DNA of 64,000 bases from Caulobacter vibrioides (lineage in GTDB: Bacteria > Pseudomonadota > Alphaproteobacteria > Caulobacterales > Caulobacteraceae): positions 62,001 to 126,000 of the forward strand of contig NZ_PJRR01000009.1 of NCBI RefSeq assembly GCF_002858865.1, written 5' to 3'. The notes below the pieces were generated by a model, which was not told where the DNA came from, ran no database searches, and worked only from the letters and a program-made list of their open reading frames with translations. Shown one piece after another: positions 1 to 7,603 of the stretch. How positions within the stretch are numbered: position 1 is the first letter of the stretch; every line of letters starts with the position of its first letter. The translations under genes and the position numbers were made by a program.

Positions 1-36
1 TAAAAGGAAACAAGCCCCCGCGCCTTGAGCGCGGGG
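1..36 (-). terminator. Probable terminator for the ABC-2 permease gene
   Basis: An 8-bp perfect stem (CCCCGCGC at 16-23, GCGCGGGG at 29-36) has a 5-nt loop. Read on the minus strand it is followed by a T-rich stretch (CTTGTTTCCTTTTA). It lies about 100 nt past the permease stop codon. The rest of 37-142 shows no convincing gene. Confidence 0.55.
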
Positions 37-142
37 ACTGGAAGGCCGCAGGTTGTCGCCGTGGAACGCCGTCGTGTCAATGAAAGCCCCCTCAAAAAGG
101 CCCTGAAACGCCAGCGAAATTCCGGGCTATGGCGCCGGCGCC

Positions 143-964
143 TCAGCTCTTGAGACGGTAACCGGTGACGAAGAGCCTCCAGCACCACAGGAACATCACC
201 ACGGTGAGAAGACCGGCGGTCACGACGCCGATCGCGATCGAGCCGTCGGCATGGCCGATGAAGCCATACCGGAAGCCGTCGATCAGGTAGAAGAAGGGGT
301 TGAAGTGGCTCGCCGACCGGAACGGCTCGGGCAGCTTGTCGACCAGGTAGAAGGTGCCCGACAGGAAGGTCATGGGCATGATCAGGAAGTTCGTCACGGC
401 CGCCAGCTGGTCGAACTTCTCGGCCCACAGGCCGGCCAGCACGCCCGCCAGTCCCAGGATCAGCGAAGCCGTAAGCCCGAAATAAAGCACCGCCCAGAGG
501 TGCGCGACCGACAGGCCCGCGCCCGGCAGGACGCCGATGACGATCGCCGTCACCGCCCCCACGACCACGCCGCGCGTGGCCGCGCCCAGGGCGAAGGCCG
601 AGACCTGTTCCAGCGCCGATAGCGGCGGCGTCAGGAAGTCCGGCGTCAGGCCCATCATCTTGGCCTGGATCAGCGACGATGAGGAATTGGCGAAGGCGTT
701 GTTCAGGATCGCCATCATGATCAGGCCCGGGGCCACGAAATGGCCGAAGGTCACGCCGCCCACGGCCGGGCGACTGGCGCCGACCGCGACCACGAAGACC
801 AGCATGTAGAGCAGCGTCGTGACCACCGGCGCGGCGACCGTCTGGGTGCCGACTTTCCAGAACCGGCGGATCTCACGCTGGTAGAGCGTGACGAAGCCGG
901 ACCAGTTCCAGCCGCGATAGTCGCGGGGCTGCGGCGGAATGACGCTCTCGGCCGTGTCTCTCAT
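143..964 (-). CDS. ABC-2 type transporter permease
   Basis: This 273-residue integral membrane protein is of the ABC-2 export-permease type (drug, polysaccharide or heme-like exporters). It has a soluble N-terminus of about 45 residues with the typical 'LYQREIRRFWK' amphipathic segment, then about six hydrophobic segments, including 'TTLLYMLVFVVAVG' near residue 50, ending in a short basic tail. The length is normal for the family. No ATP-binding subunit lies upstream, because the adjacent upstream gene is gcrA on the other strand, so the ATPase must be beyond the left edge or elsewhere. The substrate cannot be told from sequence. The start is taken as the ATG at 964. Confidence 0.85.
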   Translation of the reverse strand: MRDTAESVIPPQPRDYRGWNWSGFVTLYQREIRRFWKVGTQTVAAPVVTTLLYMLVFVVAVGASRPAVGGVTFGHFVAPGLIMMAILNNAFANSSSSLIQAKMMGLTPDFLTPPLSALEQVSAFALGAATRGVVVGAVTAIVIGVLPGAGLSVAHLWAVLYFGLTASLILGLAGVLAGLWAEKFDQLAAVTNFLIMPMTFLSGTFYLVDKLPEPFRSASHFNPFFYLIDGFRYGFIGHADGSIAIGVVTAGLLTVVMFLWCWRLFVTGYRLKS

Positions 965-1033
965 CAGCTCAAACCCTTGTTCTGCTTGGCCATGTGCGCC
1001 TTGGGGGCCCTTTTCGCAAGCGCGGGCTTGCCG

Positions 1034-1105
1034 GAATCAACATCTTGTTTCTGTGGACAGAGTCGATGGCGCCCATTGTGCGTTTTAACGCATTCTTTAC
1101 GATAT
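1034..1105 (+). promoter_or_regulatory. gcrA regulatory region: CcrM sites, DnaA-like box, CtrA box
   Basis: Two GANTC methylation sites are visible: GAATC at 1034-1038 and GAGTC at 1060-1064. Between them, 1052-1060 reads TGTGGACAG, 7/9 to the reverse of the DnaA box TTATCCACA. A CtrA-type box, TTAA-N7-TTTA, lies at 1085-1099, immediately upstream of a possible -10-like TATCTAG. From the literature, gcrA is repressed by CtrA and activated by DnaA in C. crescentus, which matches this arrangement. The exact transcription start is not visible. Confidence 0.65.
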
Positions 1106-1202
1106 CTAGTAGGACGACCGCCGGCGGGGCGGATCGATCACCATATATAGGGTGACGGGCGTGGGGACGCCCTCACCCTCTCTCGAATGGCGGAGACGGG
1201 TA

Positions 1203-1724
1203 ATGAGCTGGACCGACGAACGGGTTTCCACCCTGAAGAAGCTCTGGTTGGACGGCCTTTCGGCCAGCCAGATCGCCAAGCAATTGGGCGGCGTGACGCG
1301 TAACGCGGTGATCGGCAAGGTGCACCGTCTGGGCCTGTCGGGCCGCGCGGCTCCCTCGCAACCGGCCCGTCCGGCCTTCAAGGCGCCGCGCCCGGCGCGT
1401 CCGGCCGCCCAGGCGATGCCGTCGGCTCCGCGCCGCGTGACGCCGGTCGAGGCCCCCACGTCGGTTCCGGTCGCCGCGGCTCCGGCTCCGCTGCCGGCTT
1501 TCCGTCACGAAGAACCCGGCTCGGCCACCGTGCTGACCCTGGGCGCGCACATGTGCAAGTGGCCGATCGGCGATCCGTCGTCGGAAGGCTTCACCTTCTG
1601 CGGTCGTCGCTCGTCGGAAGGCCCCTATTGCGTCGAGCACGCGCGGGTGGCCTACCAGCCCCAGCAGACCAAGAAGAAGAGCGGCGGCGCCGAACTGGCC
1701 CGCTCGCTTCGCCGCTACATCTAA
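1203..1724 (+). CDS. gcrA: Cell cycle regulatory protein GcrA
   Basis: I recognise this 173-residue protein as GcrA, the alphaproteobacterial cell-cycle regulator that binds the sigma70 holoenzyme and stimulates promoters carrying CcrM-methylated GANTC sites. The N-terminus 'MSWTDERVSTLKKLW' begins a helix-turn-helix DNA-binding domain (about residues 1-45, 'LSASQIAKQLGGVTRNAVIG'). A low-complexity Ala/Pro linker follows (about 55-105), then a C-terminal sigma-interacting domain with conserved Cys and His residues ('CKWPIGDP', 'FCGR', 'YCVEHARVAY'). The ATG at 1203 gives the known length; an in-frame upstream extension to 1152 is rejected. A terminator follows at 1753. Confidence 0.97.
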   Translation: MSWTDERVSTLKKLWLDGLSASQIAKQLGGVTRNAVIGKVHRLGLSGRAAPSQPARPAFKAPRPARPAAQAMPSAPRRVTPVEAPTSVPVAAAPAPLPAFRHEEPGSATVLTLGAHMCKWPIGDPSSEGFTFCGRRSSEGPYCVEHARVAYQPQQTKKKSGGAELARSLRRYI

Positions 1725-1752
1725 GAAGAACAATAGTCTCTCAGAGCGGCGG

Positions 1753-1795
1753 ATCCCGGATGGCCCAAACGGCCGTCCGGGATTTCTCATTTCTG
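1753..1795 (+). terminator. Rho-independent terminator after gcrA
   Basis: The arms ATCCCGGA (1753-1760) and TCCGGGAT (1776-1783) pair, with further GGCC/GGCC pairing inside. They are followed by TTTCTCATTT. It lies about 30 nt after the gcrA stop codon. Confidence 0.75.
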
Positions 1796-1828
1796 GACGC
1801 AGGCAAAGACCATCCGCGTCTTAACCGG

Positions 1829-1942
1829 CGTCATCCCGCGCTTTATGCGCGGGACCCATTCGTCCGCCGCAAGTGCGGAGCGAAATGAAGTTCTCACGTA
1901 GAAGCTGAGCCATAGATCCCGCGCATAAAGCGCGGGATGACG
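1829..1942. repeat. 114-bp element bounded by perfect 26-bp inverted repeats
   Basis: Positions 1829-1854 and 1917-1942 are perfect reverse complements over 26 bp, beginning CGTCATCCCGCG. The 62-bp core is not obviously palindromic and encodes nothing. The element fills most of the gcrA-xseA gap. It resembles a dispersed intergenic palindromic repeat or a tiny MITE-like remnant. No transposase is visible. Confidence 0.8.
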
Positions 1943-1999
1943 ATCCAATTGGTATCCGACTGGGTGACCCGCAGGCGCTTCCCACTTAGATAAACTGCC

Positions 2000-3517
2000 A
2001 TGAGCGACCTGCCGCCAACCGATTCCAACGCGCCGCCCTACTCGGTTTCCGAGTTGGCCTTCGCCCTCAAGCGCACGCTGGAAGACCGCTACGGCTTCGT
2101 GCGGTTGCGAGGCGAGCTCAGCAAGGTCACGCACCACTCCAACGGCCACGTCTATCTGACCATCAAGGACGACAAGTCCGCGATCGACGGCGTGGTCTGG
2201 AAGGGCAATGTCCGAGGCCTCGGCGTGCGGCCCGAGCACGGCTTGGAAGTCATCGTCACCGGCAAGATCACCACCTATCCGGCCGGCTCGCGCTACCAGA
2301 TCGTCATCGACAGCATGGAGGCGGCCGGCGTCGGCGCCCTCTTGGCGCAGCTGGAGCGCCTGAAGGCCAAGCTGGCCGCCGAGGGGCTGTTTGCGCCCGA
2401 GCGCAAACGCCCCCTGCCCTCGATGCCCGCCGTGGTCGGCGTGATCACCAGCCCGACGGGCGCGGTGATCCGCGACATCCTGCACCGCATCCGCGACCGC
2501 TGGCCCTGTCAGGTGCTGGTCTGGCCGTGCGTGGTGCAGGGCGACGCCGCCGCCGGCCAGGTCAGCGCCGCGATCCGGGGTTTCAACGCCATCCAGCCGG
2601 GCGGACCCGTGCCGCGTCCCGATGTGCTGATCGTCGCGCGCGGCGGCGGCTCGGTGGAAGACCTGTGGGCCTTCAACGACGAGGGCCTGGCCCGGACCGT
2701 CGCCGAGGGAACCATCCCCCTGATCTCGGCCGTCGGGCACGAGACCGACACCACCCTGATCGACTTCGTCTCGGATCGCCGCGCGCCGACCCCGACGGCG
2801 GCCGCCGAGATGGCCACGCCCGTGCTGGCAGAGCTGCGCGCCCTGATCTCGGATCTCGATCGCCGCCTGAACCGCTGTGGCGCCCGCACCATCGAGGAGC
2901 GCCGCACGCGCCTGGTCAGCGCCGCGCGGGGCTTGCCGCGTCCCAACGATCTGCTGGCCCTGGCGCAGCAGCGGTTCGATATCGCCTCGGGCCGCCTGGA
3001 CGCGGCCCTGGATCGCAACACCACCGTCCACGCCCAGAGCCTGCTGAAGGTCACCGCGCGCCTGACGCCCGAAGCGCTCGGACGCCAGCGCGCCGTCAAG
3101 GCCGAGCGCCTTGCCGATCTGTCCCGCCGCCTGGACCTGGCCGCGCGGCGCGCGCCCGATCGCGTGGCGCAGCACGCCCGTCTGCCCGCATTGTGGGACC
3201 GCTTGAACGCGGCGGGTCAACGGCGCCTGCAGCGCGACGCCGATCGCCTGGCGAACCTGGAAAAGCTCCGCCAGTCGCTCAATCCTGAGCGCCCGCTGGA
3301 ACTGGGCTTTGCGCTGGTGCGCAAGGGCGATGGGACCCTGGCCCGCTCTGCCGCCGACCTCGTCTCCGGTGAGCGGGTGAACCTGAAGTTCAAGAGCGGC
3401 GACCGCGACGCGGTGATCGACGGCGAAGGCGGCCTTGCCCCTGCGCCAACGGCGCCTGCACCAAAGCCGCGCCCCAAACCTGCGGCGCCGCCCGCCGGTC
3501 AGGGCGATCTGTTCTGA
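2000..3517 (+). CDS. xseA: Exodeoxyribonuclease VII large subunit
   Basis: This 505-residue protein matches XseA, the catalytic subunit of exonuclease VII, which degrades single-stranded DNA in both directions together with the small subunit XseB. The N-terminal OB-fold is at about residues 15-115 ('[19 protein letters not shown]', '[19 protein letters not shown]'). It is followed by the catalytic region with '[18 protein letters not shown]', '[16 protein letters not shown]' and '[18 protein letters not shown]', then the long helical C-terminal part that holds XseB. The length is slightly above the usual 400-460 because of a Pro/Ala-rich tail. xseB is not adjacent. There is no strong ribosome-binding site before the ATG at 2000. 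Confidence 0.96.
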   Translation: MSDLPPTDSNAPPYSVSELAFALKRTLEDRYGFVRLRGELSKVTHHSNGHVYLTIKDDKSAIDGVVWKGNVRGLGVRPEHGLEVIVTGKITTYPAGSRYQIVIDSMEAAGVGALLAQLERLKAKLAAEGLFAPERKRPLPSMPAVVGVITSPTGAVIRDILHRIRDRWPCQVLVWPCVVQGDAAAGQVSAAIRGFNAIQPGGPVPRPDVLIVARGGGSVEDLWAFNDEGLARTVAEGTIPLISAVGHETDTTLIDFVSDRRAPTPTAAAEMATPVLAELRALISDLDRRLNRCGARTIEERRTRLVSAARGLPRPNDLLALAQQRFDIASGRLDAALDRNTTVHAQSLLKVTARLTPEALGRQRAVKAERLADLSRRLDLAARRAPDRVAQHARLPALWDRLNAAGQRRLQRDADRLANLEKLRQSLNPERPLELGFALVRKGDGTLARSAADLVSGERVNLKFKSGDRDAVIDGEGGLAPAPTAPAPKPRPKPAAPPAGQGDLF

Positions 3518-3544
3518 ACCGGCGGCTTGGCGTAGAATGACCTC

Positions 3545-3760
3545 ATGAACGCTTTCGATCGTGATCTCGGCAAGTCCGACGGCCTGGCCGTCCTGCACTA
3601 TGGCGACGGCGAGTACGCCGTGCTCTCGCCCGGCCGCTTCGTGCTGTGCGCGGTGAGCAACAAGCAGATCCCGCTGGAGGCCCTGCGCTACTGGAGCCCC
3701 GAGCACCAGGAGGCCTATGCCGGACCCGCCGAGGCGCTGAAGCGTTGGCAGGGGGCCTGA
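3545..3760 (+). CDS. DUF2093 family small protein
   Basis: This 71-residue cytoplasmic protein matches the alphaproteobacterial DUF2093 family, of unknown function, with the pattern 'LHYGDGEYAVLSPGRFVLCAV' followed by 'IPLEALRYWSPEHQEAY'. It starts 27 nt after xseA in the same orientation and its end overlaps the start of the M23 peptidase gene. The three genes probably form one transcript. No catalytic residues are apparent. Confidence 0.85.
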   Translation: MNAFDRDLGKSDGLAVLHYGDGEYAVLSPGRFVLCAVSNKQIPLEALRYWSPEHQEAYAGPAEALKRWQGA

Positions 3761-4596
3761 GCCGCCGCGCGGTCCTGACCGCGCTTCCGCTGACCTTGGG
3801 CCTATCTGGCCTGGCGCGCGCCGCCGCGCCGGGGCTTTCGCTTTCTGGAAAGTTCGTTCAGGGCGGCTACGCCGTCGGACGCACCGCACCGCGCGCGATG
3901 ATCGATCTCGACGGCCTTGTGCAGACGACCGCCTCGGCCGATGGCTGGTTCGTCATCGGCTTCGATCGTGACGCCCCGCCGACCTCGGTCCTGACGGTGA
4001 CCACGCCCGATGGCTCCGCCGTCGACGAACGCGCCATCGCCCTCGGCGACTTCGACATCCAAAGGATCGACGGGCTGCCACCCGAACAGGTGTCTCCGAC
4101 GGACCCGGCCTTGCTGGAACGGCTCGCCGCCGAAAACACACGCAAAGTGGCCGGCTTCGCCAGCCAGGCCGACATCGAAGGCTTCCGCGAGGGATTCATA
4201 CTTCCGGTTGTGGGCGCGCGCCGCTCTGCGCGGTTTGGCGGCCAACGGATCCTCAATGGCGAGCCAAGGCGTCCCCATTATGGGGTTGATCTGGCCGTCC
4301 CCGTGGGGACGCAGGTACGATCGCCGGCGTCGGCGATTGTGGCTTTCGCCGAGACCGGACTGCACTTTGAAGGCGGCCTGCTGCTGCTGGATCACGGCCA
4401 GGGCTTGGTGACCGCCTATCTCCACCTGTCAAAAATCCTCGTTTCTCCCGGGACTTACGTGAGACGAGGTGACGAGGTGGCCCTGACCGGCGAGGAAGGC
4501 CGGGCTACCGGACCGCATCTGTGCTGGCGGATGAAATGGCGTGGACGGAACATGGACCCGTCGCTTCTGGTCGGCGCAGGCCCGCTTCTCGGCTAA
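3745..4596 (+). CDS. Exported M23-family peptidase with altered zinc motif
   Basis: This LytM/M23-type murein peptidase-fold protein has 283 residues. The reading frame has no ATG near the signal sequence. I place the start at the TTG at 3745, which overlaps the DUF2093 gene by 16 nt and is preceded by GAGG at 3731. It yields a Tat-like leader (SRRAVLTALPLTLG...) ending near ARAAA. The C-terminal M23 domain (about residues 170-275) has the first zinc motif 'HYGVD' and the middle 'YLHLS', but the usual HLH is 'PHLCW': the second His, a zinc ligand, is Cys. It may bind zinc through Cys or be a non-catalytic regulator. The operon context is xseA-DUF2093-this gene. Confidence 0.8.
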   Translation: MAGGLSRRAVLTALPLTLGLSGLARAAAPGLSLSGKFVQGGYAVGRTAPRAMIDLDGLVQTTASADGWFVIGFDRDAPPTSVLTVTTPDGSAVDERAIALGDFDIQRIDGLPPEQVSPTDPALLERLAAENTRKVAGFASQADIEGFREGFILPVVGARRSARFGGQRILNGEPRRPHYGVDLAVPVGTQVRSPASAIVAFAETGLHFEGGLLLLDHGQGLVTAYLHLSKILVSPGTYVRRGDEVALTGEEGRATGPHLCWRMKWRGRNMDPSLLVGAGPLLG

Positions 4597-4731
4597 TGCT
4601 GGGATCAATTCGCCCCTGGCGAGAGTTTCAATCATTCGTTAGCTATGCCGCCGATATCAGAAGCCGATGTCGCGGGGGAGCGACCATCGGCTTCGGTCAT
4701 CCCGCGAGATCCTTGAGGAGACGGCTCCCGC

Positions 4732-5250
4732 ATGTCGGCGGTGCTCGAAAAGCTGCGTTTTTTGCTGGTGGACGATAACCAGCACATCCGCTCGATCGTC
4801 TCGGCGATCCTCAAGGGCGTCGGTGTTCGGCATATCCGGGAAGCGATGGACGGCGCCGAGGCGCTGCAGATCCTTCGCGACTGGCAGACCGATATCGCCA
4901 TCGTCGACTTCAAGATGAACCCGCTCGACGGCGTGATGTTCACCCAGCTGGTCCGCAACTCGCCCGACACGGTCGACCCCTACCTGCCGATCATCATGCT
5001 GACCGGCTTCGCCGAGCGGCATCGGGTGTTCGAGGCGCGCGACGCCGGCGTCACCGAGATCGTGGTGAAGCCGGTGACGGCGCGGTCGTTGCTGGATCGC
5101 ATCAACACCGTGATCTTCCATCCGCGCCCGTTCATCCGGTCGCCGGACTATTTCGGCCCCTGCCGCCGACGCCGTGTGGACCCGCAGCACCAGGGTCCGT
5201 TCCGTCGCTCGGGCGAGAAGGACGCCGCCGGCCCGACCCTCGAAATCTAG
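4732..5250 (+). CDS. cleC: CheY-like c-di-GMP effector of the Cle family
   Basis: This 172-residue protein has a receiver domain (about residues 8-125): 'LLVDDN' acidic pocket, phospho-acceptor Asp in 'IAIVDFKMNP', 'IMLTGF' and the conserved Lys in 'VVKPVTA'. After it comes 'PRPFIRSPDYFGPCRRRR', an Arg-rich segment with an aromatic core. This is the signature of Caulobacter Cle proteins, CheY-like proteins that bind c-di-GMP through that segment and act on the flagellar motor or early surface response. There is no output domain. From memory the locus order fits CleC (CC_2249); the family call is firmer than the letter. It is monocistronic and convergent with the acyltransferase gene, overlapping it by 4 nt. 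Confidence 0.75.
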   Translation: MSAVLEKLRFLLVDDNQHIRSIVSAILKGVGVRHIREAMDGAEALQILRDWQTDIAIVDFKMNPLDGVMFTQLVRNSPDTVDPYLPIIMLTGFAERHRVFEARDAGVTEIVVKPVTARSLLDRINTVIFHPRPFIRSPDYFGPCRRRRVDPQHQGPFRRSGEKDAAGPTLEI

Positions 5251-6191
5251 CTGGACGACTCTGCGGCGCGCTCACGTTCGGCCAGCGCGGCATAGACCTC
5301 GTTGGGCCAGCGCCGATGGACCCAGAACCACTCGGCGGGGCGCTCGCGAATGCGATCCTCCATGAACGCGTTGATCATCCGAACACCGGCTTCGATATCG
5401 GCTGTCCGATCGCCGGTCTTGGGCGGAACGATCGGATCATGGACCACCGCCCGGAACCGCGCGCCCTTCAGACGTTGTACCGACATCGGCTGAAGCACCG
5501 TGCCAAAGCGGATCGCCAGGCGCGTCGGGCCGGGCGCGGTATGTGCCAGATGACCGAAGAATGGCGCGGCGACGCCGCTGTTGAACTTCTGGTCGTTCAT
5601 CAGGGCCACGGACTTGCCCTGCTTCATGCCTTCCAGCAGCTCGCGCGCGCCGTCGCCCCCCTTGGGCGCGAATAGCCGGACGCCATAACGGAACCGGCTC
5701 TCCTTGATCCGCTTGTCGACATAGGGATTGTTGGCGGCGCGATAGGTCATCTCGCAGATCACCCCGCTGTCGACGATGGCCGCCGGCATCACCTCCCAGT
5801 TCGACAGGTGTCCCGAAACGAACACGACCGGGATCCTGTTCTCGGCGATCTCGACGAGGCGCTCCTTGCCCACCACCTCGACGCGGCCGGTGGACGGGAG
5901 AATCTTGTCCATCAGCGGAAACTCGGCGAACGAGCGGCCCAGACCGTCCCATTGCTCGCGCAGGATCGTCTCGTGCCAGGCCGCGTCCTTGTCTGGAAAC
6001 GCCAGTTTCAGATTGCGGCTGGCGACCTTGTGCGCCCCGCTCATCGGCCCGAACGTCCGCCCGAGCCAGCCGCCGAAGTCCGACGCGCGATCCACACCCA
6101 TCAGGCGCACGGCGCCGATAAACAGGTCGAAGCCCAGGGCTTCCAACCGCCACAACAGGTCCTGGACCCAAGGCTGACGCTTTTCAGACAT
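5247..6191 (-). CDS. Lysophospholipid/lipid A-type acyltransferase (LpxL/HtrB family)
   Basis: This 314-residue protein matches the LpxL/HtrB late acyltransferase family, which adds a secondary acyl chain to lipid A (or, in relatives, to other glycolipids) at the inner-membrane cytoplasmic face. The HX4(D/E) catalytic motif is 'GHLSNWE' (about residue 132). Other family features are 'ICEMTYRAANNPYVD', 'ALMNDQKFNSGVAAPFFG' and the C-terminal 'RPAEWFWVHRRWPNE'. A membrane-associated N-terminal helix (FDLFIGAVRLMG) is present. The length is normal. It is convergent with the cleC-like gene. Confidence 0.88.
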   Translation of the reverse strand: MSEKRQPWVQDLLWRLEALGFDLFIGAVRLMGVDRASDFGGWLGRTFGPMSGAHKVASRNLKLAFPDKDAAWHETILREQWDGLGRSFAEFPLMDKILPSTGRVEVVGKERLVEIAENRIPVVFVSGHLSNWEVMPAAIVDSGVICEMTYRAANNPYVDKRIKESRFRYGVRLFAPKGGDGARELLEGMKQGKSVALMNDQKFNSGVAAPFFGHLAHTAPGPTRLAIRFGTVLQPMSVQRLKGARFRAVVHDPIVPPKTGDRTADIEAGVRMINAFMEDRIRERPAEWFWVHRRWPNEVYAALAERERAAESSS

Positions 6192-6317
6192 GCGGTCTTA
6201 GTAGGCTCTCGCGCACGCCTCGCGCAACGGAGTCTCGCCCGGCACGCGACTTGCGGCTGCCAAGCCAGACCGTTCCGTTTCGGGACGGGTCGGGAGAAAC
6301 AAGGGGGCATGGCTTCC

Positions 6318-6704
6318 ATGGGCAACGACATCGACGTTCACCTGGGCAAGCGCCTGCGTCGCCGCCGTCGTCTGCTGGGTCTCACCCAGCAGCAACTGGC
6401 CGGCACGGTCGGCGTGCGCTTTCAGCAGATCCAAAAGTATGAGTGCGGCGCCAACCGCATCTCGGCCGCGCGGCTGTGGCAGCTGTCCGAAGCGCTCGAG
6501 GTTCCGGTCGGCTACTTCTACGACGGCCTGTCTGACACCCGTCGCGAGACGACCAGCGAGTCGGCGGAAGGCGGCGAGATGTTCGCCCGCAAGGAAACCT
6601 TAGACCTGATCCGGGCCTACTACCTGCTGGGCGAGCGTCCGCGCCGTCGTCTGCTGGACCTGGCCAAGTCGCTGAACGGCGGCGCCGAGCACGCCGACGC
6701 CTAA
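6318..6704 (+). CDS. XRE-family helix-turn-helix regulator
   Basis: This 128-residue DNA-binding protein has an XRE/Cro-type HTH at about residues 8-63 ('LGKRLRRRRRLLGLTQQQLA', 'VRFQQIQKYECGANRIS', 'LWQLSEALEVPVGYFYDG'). A C-terminal segment with 'LIRAYYLLGERPRRRLLDLA' follows. This layout is common in small alphaproteobacterial XRE regulators. The ATG at 6318 is preferred over 6309 because the AGGGGG at 6302-6307 lies 10 nt upstream of it but only 1 nt before 6309. It is a single gene between divergent and downstream neighbours; the target is unknown. Confidence 0.88.
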   Translation: MGNDIDVHLGKRLRRRRRLLGLTQQQLAGTVGVRFQQIQKYECGANRISAARLWQLSEALEVPVGYFYDGLSDTRRETTSESAEGGEMFARKETLDLIRAYYLLGERPRRRLLDLAKSLNGGAEHADA

Positions 6705-6766
6705 AGTCGACCACCGCGTACAGTCACTGGTAGCGTACCTGCGGCGGGGAGGTTAAATCCCCGCCC

Positions 6767-7603
6767 ATGACGCTTTCCGCTGATCGGCTCACGGCGCTCG
6801 ACGCCTTCATCCTCGACCTGAACCGGGCTTCGGCGGACGTGATCCTGCCGCTGTTCCGGGCCGACCATGGCCTTGAGGACAAGGGCGCAGGCAAGAACCT
6901 GCCGCGCGACACCCACGCCGCCTTCGATCCGGTCACCGAGGCCGATCGCGGCGCCGAGGCGGCCATTCGCGCGCTGATCGCCGAGCGTTTTCCCGATCAC
7001 GGCGTGATCGGCGAGGAGTATGGCGAAGACCGTCCAGACGCCGAGTTCGTCTGGGTGCTCGACCCGATCGACGGCACCCGAGCCTTTATCGCGGGCCTGC
7101 CGCTCTGGACCACCTTGATCGGCCTTCGCCACGAAGGGCGTCCGGTGCTGGGCTCGATCGGCCAGCCTTACGTCAATGAGATCTTCGTCGGCCACGCGGG
7201 CGGCGCGCGCCTCGTCTCGGGCGGCGAAGCACGGCCGATCCGCGTGCGCGAGTGCGCCAACATCAATGACGCCGTCATCGCCACCACCGATCCCGACGCC
7301 TGTTTCGACGGCGCCGAGCGCGGGGCCTGGCTGCAAGTCCGCGCGGCCGCCAAGCTGGCGCGCCTGGGCTGCGACGCCTACGCCTACGCCATGGTCGCCA
7401 TGGGCAAGATGGACATGGTCATCGAAGCGGGCCTGAAATCCTGGGACATCGAGGCGGCCATCCCCCTGATCGAGGGCGCCGGCGGCCTGGTCACCAACTG
7501 GCGCGGCGAACCCGTCGGCCCGAACGGTGGCCAGATGGTCATTTCGGGTGATCGCCGCCCCTTGGACGAGGCGCTGGTCAGTCTGAGACGTTCGGCGAAA
7601 TGA
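6767..7603 (+). CDS. hisN: Histidinol-phosphatase, inositol monophosphatase family
   Basis: This 278-residue protein has the Mg-dependent inositol-monophosphatase fold. Motifs are 'DPVTEADRGAE' (motif A region), 'GVIGEEYG', the metal-binding 'WVLDPIDGTRAFI' and the C-terminal 'KSWDIEAAIPLIEGAGG'. In Caulobacter and related bacteria this subfamily supplies histidinol-phosphate phosphatase (HisN) for histidine synthesis, and the length and motifs fit. A broader inositol- or nucleotide-phosphatase role cannot be excluded from sequence alone. Its 3' end overlaps the convergent hydrolase gene by 26 nt. Confidence 0.82.
   Translation: MTLSADRLTALDAFILDLNRASADVILPLFRADHGLEDKGAGKNLPRDTHAAFDPVTEADRGAEAAIRALIAERFPDHGVIGEEYGEDRPDAEFVWVLDPIDGTRAFIAGLPLWTTLIGLRHEGRPVLGSIGQPYVNEIFVGHAGGARLVSGGEARPIRVRECANINDAVIATTDPDACFDGAERGAWLQVRAAAKLARLGCDAYAYAMVAMGKMDMVIEAGLKSWDIEAAIPLIEGAGGLVTNWRGEPVGPNGGQMVISGDRRPLDEALVSLRRSAK

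Noticed and set aside
1152..1202. Upstream in-frame extension of GcrA
   Set aside because: The known GcrA N-terminus is MSWTDERV at 1203; the extension overlaps the promoter and leader.
1787..3889. 700-codon frame antisense to xseA and neighbours
   Set aside because: Mirror of strong coding bias in a G+C-rich genome. It spans the inverted-repeat element and has no recognisable domain, whereas xseA on the other strand is unmistakable.
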